A stretch of 29,520 nt of DNA from Clostridiaceae bacterium (lineage in GTDB: Bacteria > Bacillota > Clostridia > Oscillospirales > Acutalibacteraceae). The stretch is taken from assembly GCA_016295355.1 (NCBI GenBank), contig JAEDLK010000020.1, forward strand, positions 1 through 29,520, read 5' to 3'. A program made the translations under genes and the position numbers. Shown in pieces: positions 7,359 to 15,802 of the stretch (positions are counted from its first letter, which is position 1; every line of letters begins with the position of its first letter). The notes beneath the pieces were generated by a model. It was not told where the DNA came from and did not search any database. It worked only from the letters and a program-made list of their open reading frames with translations.

Positions 7359-8081
7359 TTACCAAATTTTGATGGGATGGGCACTGATGTAGTCCTTTAA
7401 GACAAACACATACAATAAAAGCAGTGCAACCGATAAAAGGAATAACACAATCACGGTCAAAATGTTTTTACGGGTAAAGGGGAATCTTGGCGTGTTTGGG
7501 GGCGTTAGCCGTAAGGAAATAAGTGCCGGAATAAAGGCACTGATGACAAGGGCTATCAAAACCGATTCCAGCGGGAAGGTGATGAGGTTTTTGAAAATAC
7601 GAACGGTGTTGATCAGTGCATAGGCTTGCGCTTTTTCCACGCCGTAAAACAGATAGAGTTGCCATTTATAAAACAGCGAATTCAGAACAATATTACAGGT
7701 GAAATTAACAGTGAATTTTGCCAAAAGGATGCGGTTAACCGAGATCTTTTGTTGCCATAGGAACAGACCAAACAGAAAAGAACTGGACATCTCCACCAAG
7801 ATATAAGGCAGAAAATAAGCGCCTTTAGGGGCTAACAGGCAACCGAGTGAATCGCTGACCGCCCCGACAGCCAGTCCCATAAGCGGACCGTAGACAAAGG
7901 AGCCGAGAGCATTGATGTAACAGTCAAATGTTAAATACAAGCCACCGCCCAGTGGAATTTCAAAGAATTTCACCGCCACCCGTAAGGCAGCGATTAAGGC
8001 CGCAAAGCAAAGCATTTTGTTGGATGTGAAATTGGCGGCCGCGCGTTTCCAGTAGTGATTTGAAAATAGACTGACTTCCAT
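7359..8081 (-). CDS. folT: Folate-family ECF transporter S component (FolT)
   Basis: A 240-residue integral membrane protein, the substrate-binding S component that works with a shared EcfAAT module to import folates. Typical FolT segments are ALIAALRVAVKFFEIPLG, then FVYGPLMGLAVGAVSDSLG, then PKGAYFLPYILVEMSSS. At least six hydrophobic segments can be seen, with an extra one near the C-terminus (ILTVIVLFLLSVALLLLYVF) beyond the usual six. The start at 8081 is set by AAGGAGG 7 bases upstream and by the hairpin that covers it; the frame stays open further upstream but that part is the riboswitch. Control by the THF riboswitch upstream supports the folate assignment strongly. No EcfA or EcfT gene is nearby. 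Confidence 0.92.
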   Translation of the reverse strand: MEVSLFSNHYWKRAAANFTSNKMLCFAALIAALRVAVKFFEIPLGGGLYLTFDCYINALGSFVYGPLMGLAVGAVSDSLGCLLAPKGAYFLPYILVEMSSSFLFGLFLWQQKISVNRILLAKFTVNFTCNIVLNSLFYKWQLYLFYGVEKAQAYALINTVRIFKNLITFPLESVLIALVISAFIPALISLRLTPPNTPRFPFTRKNILTVIVLFLLSVALLLLYVFVLKDYISAHPIKIW

Positions 8082-8092
8082 AAAAAAACCTC

Positions 8093-8136
8093 CTTGTATG
8101 ATGCTACAAGCAGGGTGAGTATACCGAGATTGTAGC
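8093..8136 (-). promoter_or_regulatory. Expression platform of the THF riboswitch (RBS switch)
   Basis: Two mutually exclusive helices can be drawn. CTTGTA (8110-8105) pairs with TACAAG (8098-8093), which overlaps the AAGGAGG of folT and would hide it. Alternatively TTGTAGC (8109-8103) pairs with GCTACAA (8136-8130), which frees the site and overlaps the 3' edge of the aptamer's closing stem. Ligand-stabilised closing of the aptamer would favour the hidden state. No T-run follows, so control appears translational. Confidence 0.7.
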
Positions 8137-8231
8137 AGCGGGATGCGGACACCGAATCGCAAGAAACCCTTTTCGTCAGCACGGCAACTCCCCGTTCGCA
8201 CTGCACTTAACGCTCAAGTGTCCTACTCTGC
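8135..8231 (-). promoter_or_regulatory. Tetrahydrofolate (THF) riboswitch aptamer
   Basis: The minus strand from 8231 reads GCAGAGTAGG, then GCGTTAAGTGC, then ACGGGGAGTTGCC, then GACGAAAA, then GGTGTCCGCATCCCGCTGC. These are the conserved blocks of the THF riboswitch class in the correct order and spacing. The ends GCAGaG and CCGCTGC form the closing P1 stem, and GGACAC pairs with GTGTCC for P2. It lies between a consensus promoter, which puts the transcript start within a few bases of the aptamer's 5' end, and folT. THF binding is expected to lower folT expression. Confidence 0.92.
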
Positions 8232-8240
8232 GTATGACTC

Positions 8241-8269
8241 ATTATAGTGCCTTGACCCGACCTTGTCAA
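8241..8269 (-). promoter_or_regulatory. Consensus promoter of the riboswitch-folT transcript
   Basis: On the minus strand, TTGACA (8269-8264) and TATAAT (8246-8241) are separated by exactly 17 bases. Both hexamers are perfect sigma-A consensus. Confidence 0.9.
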
Positions 8270-8287
8270 GTACAAGCACCGAAACGC

Positions 8288-8323
8288 AAAAAAGGAGAAC
8301 GGCGTGTGGCGGTTCTCCTTTTT
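8288..8323 (-). terminator. Terminator after the AraC-family gene
   Basis: AAAGGAGAAC (8291-8300) and GTTCTCCTTT (8312-8321) form a 10-bp stem with an 11-base loop. T-runs occur on both sides, so it can work in either direction; the gene that needs it is on the minus strand. Confidence 0.85.
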
Positions 8324-8364
8324 AGAACAGCATATGATGTGTCCGCTTATCGCGGCGTTGCAGA

Positions 8365-9174
8365 TCAGGATGATGATTCGGCCGATTTTTGCCGACTTTG
8401 TTTTCGGTAGCTTGATGGGGAACAGCCGGTTCTGTTTTTGAACGCTTTGCTGAAAGCGGCCAGGTCACTGTACCCGGCGGTTTCGGCAATTTCACTCACG
8501 CTGATGTCAGATTGGAGCAGCATAGCGGCGGTGTGATCAATGACATAGTCTTCCAGGAATTCTTTGGGAGAGCGACCTGTTTGACTTTTGAACAACTTGC
8601 AAAAATAACTGCGGTTTAGATTGACATGGGCCGCAACATCGTAAATGGTTAAATGTGTTAAATAGTTATTGTGAATGAAAGAAATAGCGGCGGCGACATA
8701 CGGATTATAACGAATCGGCTGTTGGTTTGTTTCCAAAACCGATAAGATTCGGTAAATGCAGGATGTCGCATAACTGAGTTGCCCCAATGTCATGTGTTCT
8801 GCTTTCAATAACTCTCTGAAATACGGCTCGGCAGCTTCATTGTGCATGACACCGCAGTCGAAACAGTCGCTTAATTGATCGTTCAACTCAAATTCTACCC
8901 AAATGTATTCCCAGGGGTCATCCATGTCTGAGAAGTAGCTTACCAGATCACCCTTGTGCATGACAAAAATATCACCTTTTGACAGGGTAAAACTGCCGAA
9001 GGGACTATCAAAAATGCCTTTGCCGTTCACCACATATTGAAGCACCATCCGCTTACGGCGATAAGGACCGTAGATGGGGCCCGGATTGGTTTTTTCGTGT
9101 CCGATGGTATGGGGCCGTATGGCGGAATAGGGGCCTTTAACAGGTGGTATTGTAAAGTACATAACAACATTCAC
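8365..9174 (-). CDS. AraC-family transcriptional regulator
   Basis: A 269-residue regulator. The N-terminal half is a cupin-like ligand-binding domain with the YVVNGKGIFDSPFGSFTLSK and GDIFVMHKGD strands. The C-terminal 100 residues are the AraC double helix-turn-helix: LTIYDVAAHVNLNRSYFCKLFK is the first, and ISVSEIAETAGYSDLAAFSKAF followed by TGCSPSSYRK is the second. The ligand is unknown. It is divergent from the large secreted phosphoesterase gene, with a 106-base shared intergenic region, and is the obvious candidate to regulate it. Two Met codons lie close together at the start (residues 1 and 5); AAAGAAAG upstream does not separate them. Confidence 0.88.
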   Translation of the reverse strand: MNVVMYFTIPPVKGPYSAIRPHTIGHEKTNPGPIYGPYRRKRMVLQYVVNGKGIFDSPFGSFTLSKGDIFVMHKGDLVSYFSDMDDPWEYIWVEFELNDQLSDCFDCGVMHNEAAEPYFRELLKAEHMTLGQLSYATSCIYRILSVLETNQQPIRYNPYVAAAISFIHNNYLTHLTIYDVAAHVNLNRSYFCKLFKSQTGRSPKEFLEDYVIDHTAAMLLQSDISVSEIAETAGYSDLAAFSKAFKNRTGCSPSSYRKQSRQKSAESSS

Positions 9175-9193
9175 TTTCTTTTATTTTGGCAAC

Positions 9194-9222
9194 ATTATAA
9201 CAAATTTACGCCACATATGCAA
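9194..9222 (-). promoter_or_regulatory. Promoter of the AraC-family gene (8365-9174)
   Basis: On the minus strand, TTGCAT (9222-9217) and TATAAT (9199-9194) have a 17-base spacer and an upstream TG for an extended -10. Confidence 0.7.
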
Positions 9223-9242
9223 GTAGCAATAGAGCTTATTGA

Positions 9243-9251
9243 TGTTATAAT
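9243..9251 (+). promoter_or_regulatory. Extended -10 promoter of the secreted phosphoesterase
   Basis: TGTTATAAT is an extended -10 (TGN plus TATAAT) with no recognisable -35 hexamer, which suggests dependence on an activator such as the divergent AraC protein. TATAAT occupies 9246-9251, 29 bases before the ATG. Confidence 0.6.
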
Positions 9252-9280
9252 GAAGATACTATCGATTAAGGATGTGCCAT

Positions 9281-12200
9281 ATGAAAAAGCTGTGTTTATT
9301 ATTGTGTTTTGTGATGGTTTTGACTTGCGTGTATCCCGGTATGTTTGCATCGGCAACAACAGCGTCTTTACCGGAATTGTACGAAACCTATGTGTTTGAT
9401 TTTTCTAACGGGGCTATGTCGTCTATCGTGGCGAATCAAACACCCTGCATCGATGCCAAGGGAAATACCTTTTATCCGTTGCATTCGGCATCGGATGAAG
9501 CGAGTGCCTCTTTGGAGCAGATTACTGTCAATACATCCAATGGCACGGAAGTAGTTGACACTCTGAAACTTTCGGCACCGGCTCATACCACCTTTGTGCC
9601 GGTAGACGCTAACGGAAAGCCATATGAAATTCAGCCGGGGGCCACCTATGAAGTTGCGCTCAGCGTCTATGTAAAATGCAGTGGCACCTATAGCCAGTTA
9701 TTCTTTGGCGGCGGTGTATTTGGTGCCTACAAGCCGGAATATACAACGAGCTCGATAAGATTTCCGGGTACTAAAAGCGATGCTTTTTCGGATATGGAGG
9801 TCAAATTCCCAATTTACCGATCGGGCAGCATTGCTTATCAAGACTGGGGCGGCAATTACTATGCAACTGCAAATAAGGGAAAAACCGTGCGGTATTACGA
9901 GACCTACACAAAATCCAGCCGTCAATACTATACCGATACCGTCACCTTCACAACCGGCGACTACATCCAAAGAAAAAAAGGCTTTGAATTGACTGCGACC
10001 AACGGTGTCAGGGCTGACTTTGGCAATTACTTCGCCGTTATGACCGACGGCGGAATGGTAAATGCCTATGATGCTGACGGCAATTTGGTGGCGAATGCAC
10101 CGGTGCAATTTAATATTGCTTCGATTTCTATTACAAAAATCGCTCAAAAGGAGATTAAAGAAAGCAATACGGTTATTTTTGACTTTGACGAGGGAAGTGT
10201 ACCGGCTGTAGCGGTTAACGAAACCGTTCTTTTGGATTCGAAGGGTCATAGTTTTTATCCGCTTCATTCGCTTTCGGATGATGTCGAGGTGAAGCAGGAA
10301 AATATTGCTGTTTCCACCGCAGACACCAAAGAAACTGTCGGTACGTTGAAAATCAGCGCTCCGAATCGTACTATGGTGATTCCGCTTGATGAAGACGGCA
10401 TGCCTTATGAGATGACGCCGAACTCAGAGTATGAAGTAAAGGTGTCTGTCTATGTAAAATGCAGCGGCACCTATAGCCAGTTATTCTTCGGCGGCGGTAT
10501 TTACGGTGCGTATGAAAAAGCCTATTTTACACCGTCAATCGCTTTTGAGGGAAGTGATCAAAATCTTCAGAAAAAGATGCAGCCAAAGTATCCGATTTTT
10601 CGAACGCAAAGCGTGGCTTATCAGGACTGGGGCGGTAACTATTACGGCAGTCAAACCCTTTCAAGCAAAGTGCGTTATTATGAAGGTTATTCTGATAAGA
10701 ACCGTTATCAATATTATAACGAAACAATCAGCTTCACCACCGGCGACTACACCGAGGGCGACAAGGGCTTTTCATTAATCGGAGAAGACGGTGAATCGGC
10801 AGTGTTCGGTCCGTACTTCGGCTTCATGACCGACGGCGGAATGGTGAATGTGTATGATGCACAGGGTCAAAAGGTGACAACCGCTCCCGTGCAGTATAAC
10901 ATCGATCGTATTGAACTGACCAAGGTGGTTCAGAATGCACCGGTGACGCTGAATGCAAACGGCGGTGCCTTTGAAACCGGCAACACACTGGCAACAAAAT
11001 TGGCGGTCGGCGGTCCGCTTTCGGTGGACACGGTCCCCATTTATGAGGGTCACTTGCTGGTGGGGTGGAGCTTGACGCCGAATGGTGAACCACTTGTCGG
11101 CCGTGTGGATGCCTCTTTGAACGGAAAGACTCTTTATGCCGTTTGGGAAGAGAATGTATATGAAGGGTACGACCGATATGAACGCACCGTGGACTTTTCA
11201 AAGTGGAAGGTGCGTGTCAATCAAAACTGTTGGGCTTATTCGCATGACGGTATCACCGATGCACCGTATTTTTCCATCAAACGGGATGCATCTGTTTTGG
11301 GCGGCTCCTATCTGCATTGCCATTACGGGGCTTCCCAGGGCGGTGCTTGGCTCGGCAACTTCAATTTAACCGTCACGCCGACCGGCTCGTGCAATGCCTC
11401 GGGCGAGGGTGACGAAAATATCGCCTTGCCGACCGGCACAACCTACCGTGTCACTGCCGGAGTGCGTGTGAACTATACCAATAAGCCGTTGACCTATTAT
11501 GTGGTCTATGGTGATGATTTCTCTTCGGCTTCCGATCATTATACCGTGATGCAGGAAAATATTCAGCAAACCGACGGTTTTGTGGATGTGGTTGGCTATT
11601 TCACCACGCCCGAAGAGTATACCGTGAAAGGCAGTGCAACGCTGGATCAGTTCTATATTGGTTTAACAACCGGCGGTAACGTTGACGCTGATTTCGATAT
11701 TGATTATGTCAAGCTTGAAAAAATGGCCAAGAGCTATGTCTACACCGTCAAGGCTGACGGTCAGAAGCTCCTGATGGAAGAAACGGTACACCGTCCGGGT
11801 GATTTTGTTGAATTGCCCCAGGAAATCAACGAAGAGTTGTATCATGACTATGATGCTAAGGCACAGGTGACCAAGGCAAGCGTTACCGGTTGGTATTTGG
11901 ATGAAACCTGTACAACAGCCGTTTGTGAAAAAAGGGTCGGCAATACCGATACGACCTTCTATGGAAAGCTGGCAAACGAACAAACCGTTTCGACTCAAAA
12001 CCAGGCCGGCTACTGCGGCTTTGACCTGTACACCTGTGAATATGATGAGGGCGTTTTGTATTTTGACCGGGCAAGCGGTATGGGTTGCACCATTACAGAT
12101 GAGCAGTCGGCAACCGGAAAGGCCTCTTTGAAAGTCACGGCAAAGGCCGATACAAAGAGCTATTTGTCAAGCTTTGAAATACGCAACCGCAACACCTTTT

Positions 12201-14422
12201 CATTGTGCGATAAGACGACCTATCGTATCGATTTTTCTTATAAGTCTGATGCAGACTTTACCCTGGGTTTTGGTGTCGGTAAGGCAAATAATGCGGCCAA
12301 GAAAAATGTACTGTTTGCAGAACAATCCTTTGAAGCAAGTGAAGCCTTCCGCCGAGGGAGCGTCATGATGGAAACCGATTTCTCTGCGGCTAATGCTTTT
12401 GCCGGTGCCGGCCTTGTGCCTGTAGGACAAATCATGGCTGACGGCAATGTGACGGTTTATTTAGATGATATGACCGTTTCCAAGGTTGTTTCTACGGTGG
12501 GTGTGTCCCGTTTGATTGAGCCGGATAAAAACGGCAAGCAGGCATTACGGTTTTATATGGCTTACGAATCCGGTGCCGTGGACAGCGTGCCAATAGCCGG
12601 CAATAATCTGACGATTGTCAAGCGTGGTATTCTCTTTAAGAGCGGCGCCTCCTCGGAAGAATTGTTACTTGAAAATGCCGGAAAACATGGTATCATAAAG
12701 TCGGAACGCATCGAAGATTTTCAGTCCTGCTGGAGTCAAAACCCGATAACGACTGCCCGTGTGTTCAGTGTGTGCGTGACCGGTCTTGAGCAGAATGACA
12801 CTCGTGAGATTTCGGCCAGAGGATATGTGGTGACCGAGGATGGACAGGTGTATTACGGTAAACCGCTGACAACTTGTGTGGCAGCTATACCCAATACGCC
12901 GGATCTCTTGGATTATTCGCGGCTGGATGCAACCGACGGCTTATTGACCCACAGCTCACTGACCGAAAGCGCAATTGACACGGCAAACGGCGGTCAAAGC
13001 ATGAAAGATGCTTATTTCTTTTTGCCGACCGGAACGGTCATTAACAGTACAACGCCTTATAAGGTATTCTTTTATAATGAATTCTTTGAACTGAACACCG
13101 CTTTGATGAGTGACTTCGGTATAACCCTGGAGGATGCGTTCAATCCCACCAGCATCACCGGCTCCTTGGTTATGAGGAGCGGTTCGTATGTGCGCTTGGC
13201 AAGCGAAGACAGGTTGGATACCGTAACCATTGATGTACCAACAGAACAATATCAATCACTGTATTCGGGAAGTAGGGTGGATTTGATGTATGATGTAGAA
13301 ATCGGTAATGTGGAACGCAAAATAGCTCAAACAGCCGAGGGCTGTGTGAATTATTTGTTCATCACAGACATTCACTACTGTTCATCTGATTCATCGGAAA
13401 TAAAAAATGCTTTGGTGCGCCAAATGAACACCATTGCCAAAATGGCCAATGAGGATGAATCCATCGATTTCGTGGCGGTCGGCGGCGATATTACCACCGG
13501 TATGTACAGTTCTCGCGAAAGTGCTATCAGTGATACCAATCGTATTTTAGAGCCGTTAAAGCAATCGACCAAGCCGGTGTTAATTTTGGTTGGCAATCAC
13601 GATGATAACTGTTATCATTGTTATTGGTCCGGCGGCATTGATTATCGTCCGGCCTTGGTGGTGGGGCAAAAGGAGTGGACGCAGGGTGTATTGCAACTCA
13701 ATTCTCCCGATACCATTGTGCATGACAGCCATAACCCCCATTCACGGTATTATTACTATGATTTGGTCGGCAAAAAGACCCGTATTATTTGTTTGGACGC
13801 CATTGATTATCCATATGAAACGGATGAAGAGGGTAACCTTGTTGCCATGAAGGTGAAGAATGATCAGGCTTCGGGACCGAGCCGTTGCTACTCGGGCGCC
13901 ACTTATTGGGGCTACAGTCATCGTCAAATGACCTGGTTGATTCAAGAGGCACTGAAAGCTCCCGATGGTTATGACTATATTTTTCTTTCCCATATGGGTA
14001 TTGACTATGATACTAACTGTTATGGCAGTGCGATTAACTGCGGTACGGAACTTCGCCAAATCATCGGAGCATATCAAATGAAACAACCGTATATGAACAG
14101 CAAAATCGGCACAGTGGATTTCAGTGATGCCACCGGACGCATTTTGGTTTACCAATTCGGTCATATGCACACGGAATTGGTGCTGTATTCGGATGATATT
14201 GATGTATGGCAGGTATCAACAGCGACACCGAGTATCGACCAGTACTCGAAGACCTTGAGCGTTTCTGAGAACATCAACAATAAAAAGTTGGATTGGCGTT
14301 ATTATAAACGGCGGTACAACACCATTACAGAGGCGTCTTTTGACGCCATGACCGTTGGACATGGCGTGATTCATAAGTATGCGTTCGGTGTCGGCAGTGA
14401 CCGTAAAATGTATAACGATTAA
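9281..14422 (+). CDS. Large secreted multidomain protein with C-terminal calcineurin-like phosphoesterase
   Basis: A 1713-residue protein. It has a signal peptide (MKKLCLLLCFVMVLTC, cleavage likely after FASA). Next come two tandem modules of about 260 residues (about 35-550, see the repeat entry), an InlB/Listeria-Bacteroides type beta repeat (about 555-624, LNANGGAF to YAVWEE), further beta-rich modules with VDF-like starts that resemble carbohydrate-binding jelly rolls, and then a phosphoesterase domain (about 1355-1690). Its metal ligands are all present: D1363-x-H1365, D1403 (GGD), N1439-H1440 (GNHD), H1571 and H1628-x-H1630 (GHMH). No sortase signal, SLH domain or dockerin is seen, so it is probably released or held by its modules. 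The start at 9281 is set by AAGGA 8 bases upstream. The target phosphoester is unknown. Confidence 0.85.
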   Translation: MKKLCLLLCFVMVLTCVYPGMFASATTASLPELYETYVFDFSNGAMSSIVANQTPCIDAKGNTFYPLHSASDEASASLEQITVNTSNGTEVVDTLKLSAPAHTTFVPVDANGKPYEIQPGATYEVALSVYVKCSGTYSQLFFGGGVFGAYKPEYTTSSIRFPGTKSDAFSDMEVKFPIYRSGSIAYQDWGGNYYATANKGKTVRYYETYTKSSRQYYTDTVTFTTGDYIQRKKGFELTATNGVRADFGNYFAVMTDGGMVNAYDADGNLVANAPVQFNIASISITKIAQKEIKESNTVIFDFDEGSVPAVAVNETVLLDSKGHSFYPLHSLSDDVEVKQENIAVSTADTKETVGTLKISAPNRTMVIPLDEDGMPYEMTPNSEYEVKVSVYVKCSGTYSQLFFGGGIYGAYEKAYFTPSIAFEGSDQNLQKKMQPKYPIFRTQSVAYQDWGGNYYGSQTLSSKVRYYEGYSDKNRYQYYNETISFTTGDYTEGDKGFSLIGEDGESAVFGPYFGFMTDGGMVNVYDAQGQKVTTAPVQYNIDRIELTKVVQNAPVTLNANGGAFETGNTLATKLAVGGPLSVDTVPIYEGHLLVGWSLTPNGEPLVGRVDASLNGKTLYAVWEENVYEGYDRYERTVDFSKWKVRVNQNCWAYSHDGITDAPYFSIKRDASVLGGSYLHCHYGASQGGAWLGNFNLTVTPTGSCNASGEGDENIALPTGTTYRVTAGVRVNYTNKPLTYYVVYGDDFSSASDHYTVMQENIQQTDGFVDVVGYFTTPEEYTVKGSATLDQFYIGLTTGGNVDADFDIDYVKLEKMAKSYVYTVKADGQKLLMEETVHRPGDFVELPQEINEELYHDYDAKAQVTKASVTGWYLDETCTTAVCEKRVGNTDTTFYGKLANEQTVSTQNQAGYCGFDLYTCEYDEGVLYFDRASGMGCTITDEQSATGKASLKVTAKADTKSYLSSFEIRNRNTFSLCDKTTYRIDFSYKSDADFTLGFGVGKANNAAKKNVLFAEQSFEASEAFRRGSVMMETDFSAANAFAGAGLVPVGQIMADGNVTVYLDDMTVSKVVSTVGVSRLIEPDKNGKQALRFYMAYESGAVDSVPIAGNNLTIVKRGILFKSGASSEELLLENAGKHGIIKSERIEDFQSCWSQNPITTARVFSVCVTGLEQNDTREISARGYVVTEDGQVYYGKPLTTCVAAIPNTPDLLDYSRLDATDGLLTHSSLTESAIDTANGGQSMKDAYFFLPTGTVINSTTPYKVFFYNEFFELNTALMSDFGITLEDAFNPTSITGSLVMRSGSYVRLASEDRLDTVTIDVPTEQYQSLYSGSRVDLMYDVEIGNVERKIAQTAEGCVNYLFITDIHYCSSDSSEIKNALVRQMNTIAKMANEDESIDFVAVGGDITTGMYSSRESAISDTNRILEPLKQSTKPVLILVGNHDDNCYHCYWSGGIDYRPALVVGQKEWTQGVLQLNSPDTIVHDSHNPHSRYYYYDLVGKKTRIICLDAIDYPYETDEEGNLVAMKVKNDQASGPSRCYSGATYWGYSHRQMTWLIQEALKAPDGYDYIFLSHMGIDYDTNCYGSAINCGTELRQIIGAYQMKQPYMNSKIGTVDFSDATGRILVYQFGHMHTELVLYSDDIDVWQVSTATPSIDQYSKTLSVSENINNKKLDWRYYKRRYNTITEASFDAMTVGHGVIHKYAFGVGSDRKMYND
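9387..10930 (+). repeat. Tandem duplicated module inside the secreted phosphoesterase
   Basis: Two in-frame copies lie about 780 bases apart, roughly 9387-10147 and 10170-10930. Both contain DFxxG, FYPLHS, SVYVKCSGTYSQLFFGGG, SVAYQDWGGNYY or SIAYQDWGGNYY, and TDGGMVN. The best-conserved block (around 9667 and 10447) is almost identical at DNA level, while flanking parts have diverged, so the duplication is not recent but this patch is under strong constraint or gene conversion. Confidence 0.85.
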
Positions 14423-14437
14423 ATCAGTGTCAAACAG

Positions 14438-14483
14438 ACAACCCCCAATGCGAGAGTCATTCTCGGTTTGGGGTTGTTTTTTT
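14438..14483 (+). terminator. Terminator after the secreted phosphoesterase
   Basis: A composite hairpin: outer arms ACAACCCC and GGGGTTGT, inner arms CGAGA and TCTCG around GTCAT, followed by a run of seven T residues. Confidence 0.85.
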
Positions 14484-14598
14484 GCCGTAAAACAAGGGAG
14501 GTTATGTTTTATATGCTCCGGACGGCGTGTAAAATCAAAAAAAGATTGTTAAAAAAATACCAATAATTGGCACTATAAATGTTGCGAAAAATCATATT

Positions 14599-14606
14599 TT
14601 GTCGAA
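14599..14606 (+). promoter_or_regulatory. Probable Spo0A binding site (0A box)
   Basis: TTGTCGAA, within ATTTTGTCGAAAAAT, matches the 0A-box consensus TGNCGAA. It lies about 80 bases upstream of the spo0A -35, consistent with autoregulation. Confidence 0.55.
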
Positions 14607-14684
14607 AAATGTAAATATAAAAGGTATTTTTTTGGTTATTTTTTCTTTTATGTGAAATATTCTTATTTTTTTGGCAAAAAGATG

Positions 14685-14713
14685 TTGAAAAAATTGAAAT
14701 ATAGTGGTAGAAT
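14685..14713 (+). promoter_or_regulatory. spo0A promoter
   Basis: TTGAAA (14685-14690) and TAGAAT (14708-14713) are separated by 17 bases in a very AT-rich stretch. A sigma-H style pair was not recognised. The rest of the 14484-14684 gap is AT-rich and holds only the 0A box. Confidence 0.6.
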
Positions 14714-14742
14714 ACTTTTACAAAAAAAAGGAGGAATTAGCA

Positions 14743-15513
14743 ATGGAAAAATCGTACCGAATTTTGCTGGCTGATGATAAATCAGAGTTTAGCAAAATGT
14801 GTGTGGAAACACTCAAAAAAAGAGGCATGGATGTCTTTTTATGCGAAAAAGACGGTAATATCCTCTTGGAACATATTCGTCAGATAAGGCCGGATGTAGT
14901 TTTGTCGGATGTGTTTATGCCGGGTCTGGATTTGCTGGGTGTCATGCAGTACACTCGTAACTCCTTGCATCAAACGCCGTCGTTCTTCGCCATGGCCAGC
15001 TATGAAAACGCTCGATTGGAGAAGGAAGCCATGGCCGGCGGTGTGGCCTATTATTTTATTAAACCTTTTAATATGGATATGATAGCCGATCGCATTATTC
15101 AGCTTAATTCTTGGCGTGTACTTGACGGTAATTCCGTCAAGCAAGAAGGCGTGAGCGATACGCAACTGGAGGTTATGGTGACCAATATTATTCATCAAAT
15201 CGGCGTACCGGCTCACATCAAAGGCTATCATTATCTGCGCGAAGCCATCATGATGGTAGTGCGTGACAGCGATGCAATTAACTCTGTTACTAAATTGTTG
15301 TATCCATCTGTTGCTAAAATGCATAAAACCACGGCATCCCGAGTTGAACGGGCTATTCGCCATGCCATTGAGGTTGCATGGGACAGAGGCGATGTGGAGG
15401 TGCTGAATTCTTATTTCGGATATACCATTCAGAATGAAAGGGGCAAGCCTACAAACAGCGAATTTATTGCCATGATTGCCGACAAATTACGTTTGCAACT
15501 CAAATCGGCGTAA
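14743..15513 (+). CDS. spo0A: Sporulation master regulator Spo0A
   Basis: A 256-residue response regulator that controls entry into sporulation. The receiver domain has the acidic pair D11/D12, the phosphoacceptor D56 (VVLSDVFMPG), S86 and K107 (FIKPFN). The C-terminal effector domain contains SRVERAIRHAIEVAWDRG and the FGYTIQNERGKPTNSEFIA helix region, which is diagnostic for Spo0A. The start was placed at 14743 because AAGGAGG lies 9 bases upstream, giving MEKSYRILLADD; the frame is open further upstream but runs through the promoter. The usual clostridial neighbour spoIVB is absent. Presence of this gene argues that the organism forms, or recently formed, endospores. Confidence 0.97.
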   Translation: MEKSYRILLADDKSEFSKMCVETLKKRGMDVFLCEKDGNILLEHIRQIRPDVVLSDVFMPGLDLLGVMQYTRNSLHQTPSFFAMASYENARLEKEAMAGGVAYYFIKPFNMDMIADRIIQLNSWRVLDGNSVKQEGVSDTQLEVMVTNIIHQIGVPAHIKGYHYLREAIMMVVRDSDAINSVTKLLYPSVAKMHKTTASRVERAIRHAIEVAWDRGDVEVLNSYFGYTIQNERGKPTNSEFIAMIADKLRLQLKSA

Positions 15514-15612
15514 AGTACTCAAATGGTTTATTGATATATGATATCCACAGGAAATATAATGCCGATTGATAAGGAAAAATGACAAGAACCGAAATAATCG
15601 GAAACATAAGAG

Positions 15613-15657
15613 GGTCCCCCTATGGTAGAACAAAGAAACTACCGTATGGGGTATTTT
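15613..15657 (+). terminator. Terminator after spo0A
   Basis: CCCCCTATGGTAG and CTACCGTATGGGG form a stem with two small defects around a 10-base loop, followed by TATTTTT. It is about 100 bases after the spo0A stop; nothing else is seen between them. Confidence 0.7.
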
Positions 15658-15745
15658 TCAAAAATCTGATAGATTCTGTGAAGTGATTTGTGATGTCTTA
15701 TGAAAAGGCAGCAAATAGGGGGATTGTTTATGGATAAGATATGGG

Positions 15746-15774
15746 TTGATTTTCTTATCCTTATGAGGTACAAT
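15746..15774 (+). promoter_or_regulatory. Promoter of the 77-residue orphan gene
   Basis: TTGATT (15746-15751) and TACAAT (15769-15774) have a 17-base spacer and lie about 30 bases ahead of the start codon. Confidence 0.6.
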
Positions 15775-15802
15775 TTGATTGGTGAAGAAAGGGCTGTGTT
15801 TT

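Noticed and set aside
8082..8201. 40-residue N-terminal extension of FolT
   Set aside because: That stretch is the riboswitch expression platform and part of the aptamer; the ATG at 8081 has AAGGAGG.
14504..14566. 20-codon ORF after a GGGAGG site upstream of spo0A, considered as a leader peptide
   Set aside because: The spacing from GGGAGG to the first ATG is only 2 bases, the peptide is lysine-rich by virtue of AT-rich sequence, and no promoter or attenuator is visible.
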